Notes: generated from the letters alone by a model not told the origin. A stretch of 64,000 bases of DNA from Streptococcus tangpeifui (GCF_011038795.1 NZ_JAAKDU010000002.1:62001-126000), one strand, 5' to 3'; positions 18,769-27,684 are shown, counted from the stretch's first letter. Numbers and translations: made by a program.

Positions 18769-19034
18769 CCAATCAGAAGAAGTACTTTAAGAGAGGTTTT
18801 CAGGAAGTTGCCGGTTACTGTGAGGCAATAGCAGCTCTTTTGGGAAATGGGCTGATGGCTATAAAAGCGGAGATAAACAATAGTCTCCCGGTTAGGCACC
18901 CCTTATCGTGCAGCTTGTTGTTGGACAAGTATGAGATGATGGGAAATATTGACAAATCCTATCAATCGAGGTGGTACCGTGTTTTGACTTTGTACTAAAC
19001 GCCCTCGCACAGATTTTTCTGTGCGAGGGTTTTT
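18769..19034 (+). promoter_or_regulatory. T-box riboswitch, predicted specific for tRNA-Trp
   Basis: The T-box core AGGTGGTACCGTG is at 18969-18981. The terminator CCCTCGCACAG / CTGTGCGAGGG with TTTTT is at 19002-19034. The foot of stem I can be drawn as CCAATCAG (18769-18776) with CTGATGG (18852-18858). The codon TGG at 18848-18850 then lies one base before the closing strand, the same geometry as in the alanine T-box of this window. Uncharged tRNA-Trp would favour antitermination into the chorismate mutase and trp genes. Confidence 0.88.
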
Positions 19035-19094
19035 GACGTTTATCTCAAGAATTTGAAGCCAACCATTTTTCAGAAAGCCGATTCCGTAAGTAAA

Positions 19095-19198
19095 TACCCA
19101 AAGAAAATCAAAAATAGACAAGGCAGCGAAGTGCAGGCAGTACTAGTGTACGGCAAGCTGAAGTCAACGATGTATAGTTTTGATTTTCAAAGAGTATA
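19095..19198. repeat. RUP-like streptococcal intergenic repeat
   Basis: About 100 bases flanked by a perfect inverted repeat GAAAATCAAAA (19103-19113) / TTTTGATTTTC (19178-19188). The interior contains GGCAGCGAAGTGCAGGCAGT and GTACGGCAAGCTGAAGTCAA. It resembles the short mobile-type repeats with AAAATC ends found between streptococcal genes. It lies between the T-box terminator and the first gene, inside the regulated transcript. Confidence 0.55.
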
Positions 19199-19253
19199 AG
19201 AAAGGACTTCTAAAACTTTGAACATCAGATAATGGCTGTAAAGGAGGAATGCT

Positions 19254-19490
19254 ATGCCCCAGACACTAGCTGACGTTCGTCAGAAAATAGATAGTTTAGA
19301 TCAGGAAATGATTAAATTGTTGGCCGAGCGGCAAAAATTAGTAGAGACAGCGGGACGTTTAAAAACCAGCCAAGATACTGCCGCTGTGGCTGCCCCTCAT
19401 CGTGTAGCCCAGATAATCCGTGAACGCCGCAGTAGGCCGCAGAGGCAAACCTATCACCAGCTGTTGCGGAAGCTGTATGGCGGTCAATGA
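19254..19490 (+). CDS. Chorismate mutase, AroQ type (small)
   Basis: A 78-residue all-helical protein with the AroQ pattern LADVRQKIDSLDQEMIKLLAERQKLVETAGRLK. This includes the substrate-binding arginine near residue 9, the RQKLV segment and a Lys after it; the third helix is short. The family converts chorismate to prephenate for Phe/Tyr synthesis. Its place behind a predicted Trp T-box is notable, because it competes with anthranilate synthase for chorismate. AAGGAGG precedes ATG 19254. Confidence 0.75.
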   Translation: MPQTLADVRQKIDSLDQEMIKLLAERQKLVETAGRLKTSQDTAAVAAPHRVAQIIRERRSRPQRQTYHQLLRKLYGGQ

Positions 19491-19564
19491 TAGAAGCTTT
19501 TATCCTATTAGAGACTGAAATTAATGAGGAAAAACATCCTCATACCAGTTAAACTATTTGCAAA

Positions 19565-19850
19565 AAGGGGTAGGATCAACCCCAAAATTGAAAATTTGGG
19601 GGCTCACCACTCCCTAGTTTCAAAGTGGTGACCTGAAACGGTCTCTCCCCAGACCGTTTCACTCCCACTCTGCACAGCTCAAAAGGTCTGGGAGACCTTT
19701 TGAGGTTGGAAATAAAATGAACGATGTTCATCACATTTGTTTAGGTTTTCCGCTTTAGTTTTGTAGCCAAAAGAAAGCCTGCTGACGCCTGCGTCAAAAG
19801 TTTATTCCAAAACAGGAATACTGGACGAATTTTTGTCCGGTCTCCGATCA
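19565..19850. repeat. Mosaic hairpin repeat, copy C, inside the trp transcription unit
   Basis: It has the conserved A/T tip (near 19586), then three perfect hairpins not found in copies A and B: CCACT/AGTGG, GAAACGGTCT/AGACCGTTTC and CTCAAAAGGTCT/AGACCTTTTGAG. The shared modules TTTTCCGCTTT..., ATTCC/GGAAT and GGAC/GTCC follow near 19740-19842. It fills most of the gap between the chorismate mutase gene and trpE. Confidence 0.8.
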
Positions 19851-19871
19851 CATAGACAGAAAGGAATCATT

Positions 19872-21227
19872 ATGCAAAAAATTTTACCGGCAGATACGCT
19901 GACCCCGATTTTAGCTTATATGCGCATTAAAGGTCAGCATAAGGTCATTTTGGAATCTATTCCCCGCGAAAAGGAAAATGCCCGCTTTTCAATTGTGGCC
20001 TATAATCCCGTTTTTGAACTGCGTTTTGAAGAAGGCCGCTTATTAAAAAACGGAATAGTAGTTGATGATGATCCGCTTGATTATCTCAGCGCCGTAACAC
20101 TTAAATCGAATCAATCTGCCCTTCCTTTTGGCGGCGGCGCCATCGGTTTTGTTGGCTATGATATGATGAATCTTTATGAAAATATTGGTCAGATTCCCCA
20201 AGACACTATCGGGACACCGGATATGCACTTCTTTATTTATGAGTCATATTTGGTCTTTGATCACAAGAAGGAAAAGGTCTATGTGGTAGAGGATAATATT
20301 TACAGCGGCCGTGATAATGATGCTAGCCGTCAGGCATTGGGACAGGTCATTCAGGATTTGCAGACTCAGGCTCCGAATGAATTCAGCCCGCAAGAGCTGC
20401 ACCGACTGGATTTTAAGAACCACCTAGAAAAGGAAACGTTTGAAGCTATGGTCACCAAGGCTAAAACACTTATTCGTCAGGGAGATATGTTCCAATGTGT
20501 GATCAGCCAGCGCTTCTCCAGCGATTTTCAAGGAGATCCGCTCGATTATTACCGAAATTTGCGCGTGACCAATCCGTCAAATTATCTCTATTTCTATGAT
20601 TTCGGAGATTATCAGATTATCGGAGCCAGTCCTGAGAGTTTAGTCTCCGTTAAAGACGGTCAGGTCGTGACCAATCCGATTGCCGGCACTCGTCCCAGAG
20701 GTAAGGATGAAGCAGAAGATCAGGCCTTAGCGAAAGATTTAGCCAGTGATGTCAAAGAAACGGCCGAACACCGTATGCTGGTCGATCTAGGCCGCAATGA
20801 TATCGGTAAGATTGCTGAGATTGGCAGTGTTAAGCTGACCAAGTATATGGAAGTGGAATATTTTCGCTATGTGATGCACCTGACCAGTGTTGTCAAAGGA
20901 ACTCTGTTGTCTCAACTGACAGCTATTGATGCTCTAAAATCAACCTTACCAGCAGGAACCGTATCAGGTGCTCCTAAAATTCGTGCTATGACGCGTATCT
21001 ATCAGCTGGAAAAAGAAAAAAGGGGAATCTATGCCGGTGCCATCGGTTACCTATCTGCGACAGGCGATATGGATTTTGCCATTGCTATTCGGACAATGAT
21101 TCTCAAAAATAACAAGGCCTACGTTCAGGCTGGAGCTGGTATTGTTTACGACAGTCAGCCTGAGAATGAATTTTACGAAACAATCAATAAGGCCAAGGCT
21201 ATGACAAAAATAGGAGATGCCCAATGA
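19872..21227 (+). CDS. trpE: Anthranilate synthase component I
   Basis: A 451-residue chorismate-binding enzyme that makes anthranilate with the TrpG glutaminase. GDMFQCVISQRF, the IGASPES motif, NPIAGTRPRG, RMLVDLGRNDIGK and the C-terminal AGAGIVYDSQPENEFYET are clear. The N-terminal half carries the Trp feedback region (LESIPREKENARFSI in place of the common LLES element). I use ATG 19872, preceded by AGAAAGGA; the upstream TTG at 19833 lies inside repeat copy C. It overlaps trpG by four bases. Confidence 0.95.
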   Translation: MQKILPADTLTPILAYMRIKGQHKVILESIPREKENARFSIVAYNPVFELRFEEGRLLKNGIVVDDDPLDYLSAVTLKSNQSALPFGGGAIGFVGYDMMNLYENIGQIPQDTIGTPDMHFFIYESYLVFDHKKEKVYVVEDNIYSGRDNDASRQALGQVIQDLQTQAPNEFSPQELHRLDFKNHLEKETFEAMVTKAKTLIRQGDMFQCVISQRFSSDFQGDPLDYYRNLRVTNPSNYLYFYDFGDYQIIGASPESLVSVKDGQVVTNPIAGTRPRGKDEAEDQALAKDLASDVKETAEHRMLVDLGRNDIGKIAEIGSVKLTKYMEVEYFRYVMHLTSVVKGTLLSQLTAIDALKSTLPAGTVSGAPKIRAMTRIYQLEKEKRGIYAGAIGYLSATGDMDFAIAIRTMILKNNKAYVQAGAGIVYDSQPENEFYETINKAKAMTKIGDAQ

Positions 21228-21793
21228 TTTTACTGATTGATAATTATGATTCTTTTACCTATAACTTAGCTCAGTATCTTGGGACTTTCGCAGAGGTTAA
21301 AGTGCTGCGCAATGATGCTGAAAACGTGTATCAAGAGGCGCAAACAGCTGATGCCCTAGTTTTTTCACCAGGTCCCGGTTGGCCAGCTGATGCTGGGAAA
21401 ATGGAAAGTCTGATCAAGGACTTTGCTGGACAAAAGCCGATACTGGGTATCTGTCTGGGACATCAGGCTATTGCTGAGAGTTTTGGCGGTAAACTGGGGC
21501 TGGCTAAAAATGTGAGACATGGGAAGCAATCGCCTCTGGAACTGCAAGCACCTTCTCCTCTTTTTGAAGGTATTGCAGACGGCGTACCTATTATGCGCTA
21601 TCACTCAATAGTCGTTGAAGACCTGCCTCAGGATTTTGAAGTGACGGCCATCACTAGCGATGATCATGAAATCATGGCTATGCAGCATAAGGAACTGCCC
21701 ATTTACGGTCTCCAATACCATCCGGAAAGTATCGGCTCACCGGATGGCTTGAAAATGATTGAAAACTTTGTCAAGCTTTCAGCCAAAGAGTAA
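21224..21793 (+). CDS. trpG: Anthranilate synthase component II (glutamine amidotransferase)
   Basis: A 189-residue class I glutaminase. The nucleophile is C77 in GICLGHQAI, and the His-Glu pair is in LQYHPES near the end. DNYDSFTYNLAQYL is the standard N-terminus. It feeds ammonia to TrpE. It has an ATGA overlap with trpE and a 43-base gap before trpD. Confidence 0.95.
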   Translation: MILLIDNYDSFTYNLAQYLGTFAEVKVLRNDAENVYQEAQTADALVFSPGPGWPADAGKMESLIKDFAGQKPILGICLGHQAIAESFGGKLGLAKNVRHGKQSPLELQAPSPLFEGIADGVPIMRYHSIVVEDLPQDFEVTAITSDDHEIMAMQHKELPIYGLQYHPESIGSPDGLKMIENFVKLSAKE

Positions 21794-21836
21794 GAAGCAA
21801 ACAGTAGACGTATAAAATGTAAGAGGAGAACAACAG

Positions 21837-22841
21837 ATGAAAGAGATTTTTATGAAATTAAGTCAGAGACAAGACCTAAATCAAGAAGAAGTTCAGGAAC
21901 TTTTTGAAAATATCTTGCAGGGTCAAGTGTCAGAAGCACAAATCGCCGCTTTCTTGTTAGGCTTGAAAATTAAGGTTGAAACACCAGAGGAGATTACAGG
22001 GGTGGTCAAGGCTCTAAAAAATCGAGCAGCCCAGCTTCCTCAGACTTTTGAGGATGCCATGTGCAACTGCGGAACTGGCGGTGACCAATCCTACAGTTTC
22101 AATATTTCGACAACAGCCTGCTTTATCTTAGCAGCTGGCGGTGTCCGCATGGCCAAGGCAGGGAATCGTTCGGTCTCATCTAAATCAGGTTCAGCCGATG
22201 TTCTGGAAGAATTAGGGATTAACATTGCAGCAGAACCTGAAACTCTGTCTAAGGCTTTGGATGAGGCAGGCTTAGCCTTTATCTTTGCGCAAACCATGCA
22301 TCCAGCCATGCGTTACATTGGTCCAGCCAGACAGGCACTGGGGATTCCAACTATTATGAATTTGGTAGGGCCTCTGGCTAATCCGCTGGATTTAGAAACT
22401 CAGCTTATGGGGCTCTATCGTGTAGAATTGCAGGACATAGTTGCTCAGTCACTGCAGCAGCTGGGCCGCAAACGTGCCCTAGTCATTACAGGACCTGACA
22501 ATATGGATGAGGCTGCCCTCTATGGTACCAATACCTATACTTTATTAGAAGACGGTAAAATCAGCCAGCACACATTTACCTATAAAGATTTGGACATGGA
22601 TAAGGTTGAATTGGCCGATATCACAGGCGGTGATGCTAAAGACAATGCTCAAATCTTGCTCAGCGTCCTAAACAATGAACCGAGTCCTTATCTAGAGACG
22701 ACCGTCCTAAATGCAGGCTTGGGCTTCTATGCCAATGGTAAAGCTGACAGTATCAAAGCCGGCGTAACCCTAGCCCGTCAGCTTCTAGCTGACGGTTTGG
22801 CTCTAGCCAAGCTTCACCAGTTACAAGAGGTACAAGTATGA
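21837..22841 (+). CDS. trpD: Anthranilate phosphoribosyltransferase
   Basis: A 334-residue enzyme that transfers phosphoribose from PRPP to anthranilate. The PRPP loop CGTGGD, the KAGNRSVSSKSGSADVLEELG motif and FAQTMHPAMRYIGPARQALGIPTIMNLVGPLANP are diagnostic. ATG 21837 has AGAGGAGA about eight bases upstream; ATG 21852 is an alternative. It overlaps trpC by four bases. Confidence 0.95.
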   Translation: MKEIFMKLSQRQDLNQEEVQELFENILQGQVSEAQIAAFLLGLKIKVETPEEITGVVKALKNRAAQLPQTFEDAMCNCGTGGDQSYSFNISTTACFILAAGGVRMAKAGNRSVSSKSGSADVLEELGINIAAEPETLSKALDEAGLAFIFAQTMHPAMRYIGPARQALGIPTIMNLVGPLANPLDLETQLMGLYRVELQDIVAQSLQQLGRKRALVITGPDNMDEAALYGTNTYTLLEDGKISQHTFTYKDLDMDKVELADITGGDAKDNAQILLSVLNNEPSPYLETTVLNAGLGFYANGKADSIKAGVTLARQLLADGLALAKLHQLQEVQV

Positions 22842-23605
22842 GTCAAGAATTTCTCCCCACCATCCTAAAGCAAAAAGCCAAGGAAGTTGCCCAGCTTACC
22901 ATGGAAGAACTGCACCCCTTACGTCAGGCCTATCGTTTCTATGATTTTCTCAAGGGTCACCAAGACAAATTGCAAATCATTGCCGAAGTCAAAAAAGCCA
23001 GTCCCAGCCTCGGTGATATCAATGTGGGTGTTGATATTGTGGCTCAAGCTAAGACCTACGAACAAAATGGTGCTGCTATGATTTCTGTACTGACAGATGA
23101 GATTTATTTCAAGGGACATCTAGATTATTTGCGACAAATTTCTAGCCAAGTGGCTATTCCGACTCTGGCTAAGGATTTTATCATTGATGAAAAGCAGATT
23201 ATCCGCAGCCGAAATGCTGGAGCAACGGTGATTCTATTGATTGTAGCAGCCCTGTCAGAGGGACGTTTAAAGGAACTGTATGATTTTGCGACGGGCCTAG
23301 GTTTGGAAGTTTTAGTGGAAACGCATAATTTACCAGAACTTGAGGCTGCTCACCGTATTGGTGCAAAGATTATTGGAATCAACAATCGCAATCTAGTCAC
23401 TTTTAACACGGATATCAACACGAGTTTGCAGCTATCCACCCATTTTAAAGAAGGACCTGTTTACATTTCTGAATCAGCCATTAGCACCGAAGAAGATGCG
23501 CAGACAGTTGCTCCTTACTTTAATGCTATCTTAGTAGGAACAGCCCTGATGGCAGCTGACAATGTTGCAGACAAGATAAAGGAGCTAAGAATTGACAAGG
23601 GTTAA
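22838..23605 (+). CDS. trpC: Indole-3-glycerol phosphate synthase
   Basis: A 255-residue TIM barrel. The catalytic segment [15 protein letters not shown] has lysine and serine as expected, and [24 protein letters not shown] and YISESAI follow. It closes the indole ring from CdRP. It is separate from trpF here, not fused, but overlaps it by 14 bases. Confidence 0.95.
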   Translation: MSQEFLPTILKQKAKEVAQLTMEELHPLRQAYRFYDFLKGHQDKLQIIAEVKKASPSLGDINVGVDIVAQAKTYEQNGAAMISVLTDEIYFKGHLDYLRQISSQVAIPTLAKDFIIDEKQIIRSRNAGATVILLIVAALSEGRLKELYDFATGLGLEVLVETHNLPELEAAHRIGAKIIGINNRNLVTFNTDINTSLQLSTHFKEGPVYISESAISTEEDAQTVAPYFNAILVGTALMAADNVADKIKELRIDKG

Positions 23606-24173
23606 AATTTGCGGCCTATCCGACCCAGAAGCAGTAGCAAGGGCCGTCACCAGCGGTGCGGATTATATCGGCTTTGTTTTTGCTCCCAGCAAGCGTCAGG
23701 TGACTCTGACTCAGGCTCATAATTTAGCAGCAGCTGTCCCCGAAAGGGTTAAGACGGTGGGTGTCTTTGTCTCTCCCAGTCTAGAGGAACTGCAGGCCGC
23801 CATTGCAGCTGTCCCTCTCGATCTGGTCCAGATTCATGGGGACTTTCCCGATTCCCTGATCCGTCAGGTTTCAGTACCGGTTATCCGTGCCTTGCAGGTC
23901 AGCAATTCAGCGGACTCAGTCAGGAGTTCGGCCGCTTACCTGCTTTTCGACGCTCCTCTGGCTGGCTCTGGGAAAACCTTTGATTGGCAAAAATTAGATA
24001 CTAGCCAAGTTAAGCAGCCCTTTTTCATTGCTGGCGGTCTTAACAGCGGCAACGCTCAAGCGGCTATCGCAGCCTTCCATCCTTACGCCCTCGATGTTTC
24101 ATCAGGAGTTGAAACCGAGGGCAGGAAGGATCTTCGCAAGATTAAAGAATTTATAGAAAGTGTGAAACAATGA
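23592..24173 (+). CDS. trpF: Phosphoribosylanthranilate isomerase
   Basis: A 193-residue TIM barrel: [12 protein letters not shown] carries the catalytic cysteine, [12 protein letters not shown] binds phosphate, and IAGGLNSGN and ALDVSSGVE close the barrel. The start is TTG 23592, seven bases after AAAGGAG and inside the trpC end; no ATG is suitable. It overlaps trpB by four bases. Confidence 0.93.
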   Translation: MTRVKICGLSDPEAVARAVTSGADYIGFVFAPSKRQVTLTQAHNLAAAVPERVKTVGVFVSPSLEELQAAIAAVPLDLVQIHGDFPDSLIRQVSVPVIRALQVSNSADSVRSSAAYLLFDAPLAGSGKTFDWQKLDTSQVKQPFFIAGGLNSGNAQAAIAAFHPYALDVSSGVETEGRKDLRKIKEFIESVKQ

Positions 24174-25378
24174 CCTATAATCAACCAGATGCTAAAGGAT
24201 TTTACGGCAGTTTCGGCGGTCAATTTGTCCCCGAAACACTGATGACAGCCGTTCTGGAATTGGATCAAGCCTACCGTCAGGCTAAGGATGATCCAGATTT
24301 TCAAGCGGAATTGGATCAATTGCTCAAAAATTATGTTGGCCGTGAGACCCCGCTCTACTATGCCAAACGCCTGACCAAGCATATTGGCGGAGCCAAGATT
24401 TACCTCAAGCGCGAAGACCTCAATCATACCGGTGCCCACAAGATTAATAACGCCCTCGGTCAGGTGCTGTTGGCCCGGCGTATGGGGAAGAAAAAAGTAA
24501 TTGCAGAAACCGGTGCCGGTCAGCATGGAGTAGCTACAGCAACGGCGGCAGCTCTCTTTGATATGGAATGTACCATTTACATGGGAGAAGAAGATGTCAA
24601 ACGTCAGGCCCTCAATGTTTTCCGCATGGAACTGCTGGGAGCCAGAGTTGAGGCAGTTACAGATGGCTCTCGTGTCCTTAAAGATGCGGTCAACGCAGCC
24701 CTGCGCGCTTGGGTAGCCAATATTGACGATACCCACTATATCATGGGGTCAGCCTTAGGCCCAGCTCCTTTCCCTGAAATTGTACGTGATTTCCAATCCG
24801 TCATCGGTCGGGAATCTAAACGTCAGTTTGCCCAGCTTTCTGGCGGTAAGCTGCCAGATGCTGTTATGGCCTGTATTGGCGGTGGATCCAATGCCATCGG
24901 GATGTTCTATCCTTTTGTTGATGATGAGTCAGTTGCCCTCTACGGTGCAGAAGCATCCGGTTTAGGTCTAGACAGCGATAAGCATGCGGCAACTTTTGCT
25001 AAGGGACGTCCGGGCGTGCTGCACGGCGCTTTGATGAATGTCTTACAGGATAGGCATGGGCAGATAATGGAAGCCTTCTCTATTTCAGCAGGACTGGACT
25101 ATCCAGGTGTTGGACCTGAGCATTGCTACTTCAATGAAATCGGCCGTGCCAGTTATGATTCCATTACGGATCAGGAAGCCTTGGAAGGTTTCACATTGCT
25201 TTCCCGTCTTGAGGGAATTATTCCTGCTCTGGAATCCAGCCATGCCATCGCTCTGGCGCAAAAAGTCGCGAAAACCATGCAGCCGGATCAATCTCTAATC
25301 ATCTGTTTATCAGGGCGTGGAGACAAGGATGTCTCACAGGTTAAAGAGCGCTTGGAAGCTGAGAAAGAAGGGAAGTAG
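24170..25378 (+). CDS. trpB: Tryptophan synthase beta chain
   Basis: A 402-residue PLP enzyme condensing indole and serine. The PLP lysine is K91 in [23 protein letters not shown] and the glycine loop [12 protein letters not shown] bind cofactor, and [17 protein letters not shown] is conserved. It is the TrpB1 type that pairs with TrpA. It is followed by trpA after three bases. Confidence 0.97.
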   Translation: MTYNQPDAKGFYGSFGGQFVPETLMTAVLELDQAYRQAKDDPDFQAELDQLLKNYVGRETPLYYAKRLTKHIGGAKIYLKREDLNHTGAHKINNALGQVLLARRMGKKKVIAETGAGQHGVATATAAALFDMECTIYMGEEDVKRQALNVFRMELLGARVEAVTDGSRVLKDAVNAALRAWVANIDDTHYIMGSALGPAPFPEIVRDFQSVIGRESKRQFAQLSGGKLPDAVMACIGGGSNAIGMFYPFVDDESVALYGAEASGLGLDSDKHAATFAKGRPGVLHGALMNVLQDRHGQIMEAFSISAGLDYPGVGPEHCYFNEIGRASYDSITDQEALEGFTLLSRLEGIIPALESSHAIALAQKVAKTMQPDQSLIICLSGRGDKDVSQVKERLEAEKEGK

Positions 25379-25381
25379 ATT

Positions 25382-26164
25382 ATGACAAAGACATTAACCA
25401 ACCACCTGCAAGCTATAAAAAATGCTCGAAAAGGTCTCATCCTTCCCTATATCATGGCCGGTGACCACGATAAGGGATTGGACGGTCTCTTCGAGACCTT
25501 AAGCCTCTTAGAAAAAGCAGGAGCTTCTGCCATTGAGGTCGGTGTCCCTTTCTCAGACCCTGTCGCAGACGGTCCAGTCATTGAAGAAGCAGGTTTGCGC
25601 AGCTTAGCACACGGTACCACACTTGACGGCATTGTTGCCAAATTGCAGGAGCAACGTCTTCAAATACCGTTGGTCTTAATGACCTACTTTAATCCGGTCT
25701 ACCAATATGGTGTGGAAAAATTAGTAGCAGACTTGGCTGAAACTTCTGTCAAGGGGCTGATTATTCCCGACCTGCCACATGAGCACGCTAATTTTGTCGA
25801 ACCCTATCTGGTCGATAGTGATATTAGCCTCGTTCCCCTTGTCAGCCTAACGACCGGTCTCAAACGCCAGAAAGAGCTTATCAAAGATGCTCAGGGCTTT
25901 ATCTATGCAGTTGCCATCAATGGGGTAACTGGAAAATCAGGAAGTTACCGTCAAGATTTAGACCAGCATCTAAAGCGTCTATCAGCCATGGCCGATATTC
26001 CAGTGCTGACAGGGTTTGGTGTTTCCAGTCAGGAAGATGTTGCCCGTTTCAATCAAGTATCCGACGGTGTCATTGTTGGCTCAAAAATCGTCTGCGACCT
26101 TCATGCTGGCCAAACCAAAACAGTAGAAGACTTTATCCAAGCAGCCAGCCAGTTTGAAAAATAG
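25382..26164 (+). CDS. trpA: Tryptophan synthase alpha chain
   Basis: A 260-residue TIM barrel that cleaves indole-3-glycerol phosphate. The catalytic pair is E52 ([11 protein letters not shown]) and D63 (VADGP). [23 protein letters not shown] and [14 protein letters not shown] are conserved. It ends the trp operon; a 230-base intergenic repeat with terminator-like hairpins follows directly. Confidence 0.96.
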   Translation: MTKTLTNHLQAIKNARKGLILPYIMAGDHDKGLDGLFETLSLLEKAGASAIEVGVPFSDPVADGPVIEEAGLRSLAHGTTLDGIVAKLQEQRLQIPLVLMTYFNPVYQYGVEKLVADLAETSVKGLIIPDLPHEHANFVEPYLVDSDISLVPLVSLTTGLKRQKELIKDAQGFIYAVAINGVTGKSGSYRQDLDQHLKRLSAMADIPVLTGFGVSSQEDVARFNQVSDGVIVGSKIVCDLHAGQTKTVEDFIQAASQFEK

Positions 26165-26177
26165 ATTGATTTGGAAA

Positions 26178-26406
26178 CTAAGAACTTGTATTCACATTTT
26201 TTGACAATTAGTCTTATGTGGTAGGGACGCAAGCGACCTCCTAACGGAGTTCCATTGCTCATTTTCAAGCCTAGGGTCTTGAAAATCCCCTCGACGATTG
26301 ACTTAAATAGGGTCAATCGTCTTTTTACCACGGCGGCAACTGTCTGTTTTGAACGACCTTATGGTCGCTTTTTCCAGCTGATGCTAACTTGTGAATACAG
26401 TTTCTA
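26178..26406. repeat. 230-bp intergenic repeat, copy 1
   Basis: Nearly identical to 32871-33106. It holds three hairpins: ATTTTCAAG/CTTGAAAAT, GACGATTGA/TCAATCGTC, and AACGACC/GGTCGCT followed by TTTTT. The ends carry inverted GTATTCAC (start) and GTGAATAC (end) next to GAAACT/AGTTTC. It follows trpA by 14 bases, so its last hairpin may terminate the trp operon. Confidence 0.88.
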
Positions 26407-26453
26407 ATACCTTGCAAATGATGAGTCCGCAAAGTCCGTAAATTATTTCAGAA

Positions 26454-26620
26454 CCTATCCAAACGATTCCTACTCGTTGCGATAGGGATGAATCATGATT
26501 TTGTAAGGTTTTAAACTTGGCATTAAAATGCTCTCCTCAATACAACTTGAATAGCCTCCTGTAAACTAACTGACAGGAGGCTCAACCAGCAGCCATCTCC
26601 TTCTTGAGCTGCTTTTATTT
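26454..26620 (+). other. Three unassigned strong hairpins after the trp operon
   Basis: Nested CCTATC-ca-AACGA / TCGTT-gc-GATAGG is at 26454-26486. A 10-bp stem AGCCTCCTGT/ACAGGAGGCT is at 26553-26582. AGCAGC/GCTGCT with a T-rich tail at 26588-26620 looks like a terminator. No coding sequence lies between them. They could belong to a small RNA or to the leader of the bacteriocin island. Confidence 0.45.
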
Positions 26621-26632
26621 TGGAGGGGGTCA

Positions 26633-26755
26633 ATGGTAGTAATATTGGAGGTATTCAAACGTCATATATCCGTTGAGAATTCAGGTGATACATCGTTGAC
26701 TTTAACTAGCTGTACAAAAGTACTGCTTGCATCTTGTCGCCGTGTCTGTTTTTGA
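26633..26755 (+). CDS. Short Cys/Ser/Thr-rich peptide, unknown
   Basis: ATG 26633 has a strong GGAGGGGG six bases upstream and opens a 40-codon frame. Its C-terminal half (SGDTSLTLTSCTKVLLASCR and beyond) contains three Cys and several Ser/Thr. That composition is reminiscent of a lanthipeptide core, but I recognise no leader and no modification enzyme is nearby, so a chance frame is quite possible. It sits at the head of a decayed bacteriocin island. Confidence 0.3.
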   Translation: MVVILEVFKRHISVENSGDTSLTLTSCTKVLLASCRRVCF

Positions 26756-27005
26756 TTATTTTGACTATCAATTGTTTCTTTTTTTGGATACCAATCAAGA
26801 AGTGGGGTGAATTCTTGCCAAATATAGTTTTCCTATCTTTAGTTTCTCATTCTTGTATTTCTAAAAAATTCGATAACAATAACCAGAATTTTTATTCTTC
26901 TTTTTCAAAAGATTACCTTTGATGTTAAATATTTCAAATTTCCTTGCATAAGTAAACTTTAAGCGTTAAAATAGCCACATAATTTTTTAAAAAGGAAAAC
27001 TTTTT

Positions 27006-27307
27006 ATGAACACAGTACTTTAGACACAATGGCATTTGAGGAATACACGTTGGCGAATATGGAAGTTCTTTCTGAGACCGAAGGTGGAGGAAAAGTATTA
27101 GGTTGGGTCTTTGGAGGAGCTGGTTCTGTACTTGGAGAATCAATTGGTGGTATGATTGACGGAGCACTTGGCACAGTTGCTGAACCTGGAGGAGGTACAG
27201 TTGCTGGACTTGCTTGGGGTGCAGGTATTGGAGGTGCTATTGGCGGAGGTATTGGATCTGAACTTGGAAATTCAATTCATATACCAGGTACGCCATCTTG
27301 GTTGTAA
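27006..27307 (+). pseudogene. Double-glycine class II bacteriocin precursor, start codon out of frame
   Basis: The frame from ATG 27029 encodes a leader (MAFEEYTLANMEVLSETEGG) of the Nlm/Blp double-glycine type. A Gly-rich core of about 72 residues follows, full of GxxxG (GGAGSVLGESIGG, GAGIGGAIGGGIG), as in two-peptide bacteriocins. The ATG with a proper SD (AAAGGA, nine bases upstream) is at 27006, in another frame, and stops after five codons (MNTVL). A 14-base insertion or a one-base loss between 27009 and 27028 would explain this. The core could be expressed only from ATG 27029, which lacks an SD. Confidence 0.75.
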
Positions 27308-27332
27308 TAAATTGGATAGAGGTACAATAGAA

Positions 27333-27500
27333 ATGATTTCACTTAAGTATTTAATCCCATTTATATTATTATTGATGCTGGGGATTTTCAGTTATTTTGT
27401 AATCAGGCCAATGGAAAAGGGAAGGACTAAACAAATTTTAGCCTGGATTTCCTTTATTATATTAATTGTTTTATCAATCTATACAACGTTTTTCGCCTAA
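27333..27500 (+). CDS. Small two-helix membrane protein, probable bacteriocin immunity protein
   Basis: A 55-residue protein with two membrane helices (about 5-25 and 36-53) separated by the basic loop RPMEKGRTKQ. Its size, topology and place 25 bases after the bacteriocin gene fit immunity proteins of class II bacteriocin loci. AGAGG is ten bases upstream of ATG 27333. It is intact, unlike its neighbours. Confidence 0.6.
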   Translation: MISLKYLIPFILLLMLGIFSYFVIRPMEKGRTKQILAWISFIILIVLSIYTTFFA

Positions 27501-27538
27501 ATTCAAGTGAGATTAATATATAAAAATAGGATAACAAT

Positions 27539-27624
27539 ATGAATGCTTTATTATGGGAACGATTGCTGGTGTAGTATCAGGTGGCTATCTTGGAGCGAAC
27601 GTCAATAAAGGTGGTCTCCTTTAA
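27539..27624 (+). pseudogene. Remnant of a second bacteriocin peptide
   Basis: ATG 27539, with a weak AGGA, opens an 11-codon frame that stops. In a second frame, from ATG 27553, MGTIAGVVSGGYLGANVNKG followed by GLL and a stop resembles the C-terminal end of a Gly-rich bacteriocin core. No leader or double-glycine site remains, so most of the gene is lost. Confidence 0.5.
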
Positions 27625-27684
27625 ATGTTAGATGTACCTAATATGTGAGAATAGCTATATAATTTATCAAAAGTAAGGACTAAA

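Noticed and set aside
18612..19121. Minus-strand frames of 95 and 72 codons
   Set aside because: They are antisense to the Trp T-box leader and its terminator, which explain the sequence better.
26165..26410. Repeat copy 1 as a riboswitch after trpA
   Set aside because: The same sequence occurs at 32871 next to unrelated genes and precedes no biosynthetic gene, so a mobile-type repeat is the better reading.
26734..26922. A 62-codon hydrophobic frame starting with TTG
   Set aside because: No SD, A/T-rich composition and no similarity to immunity proteins that I recognise.
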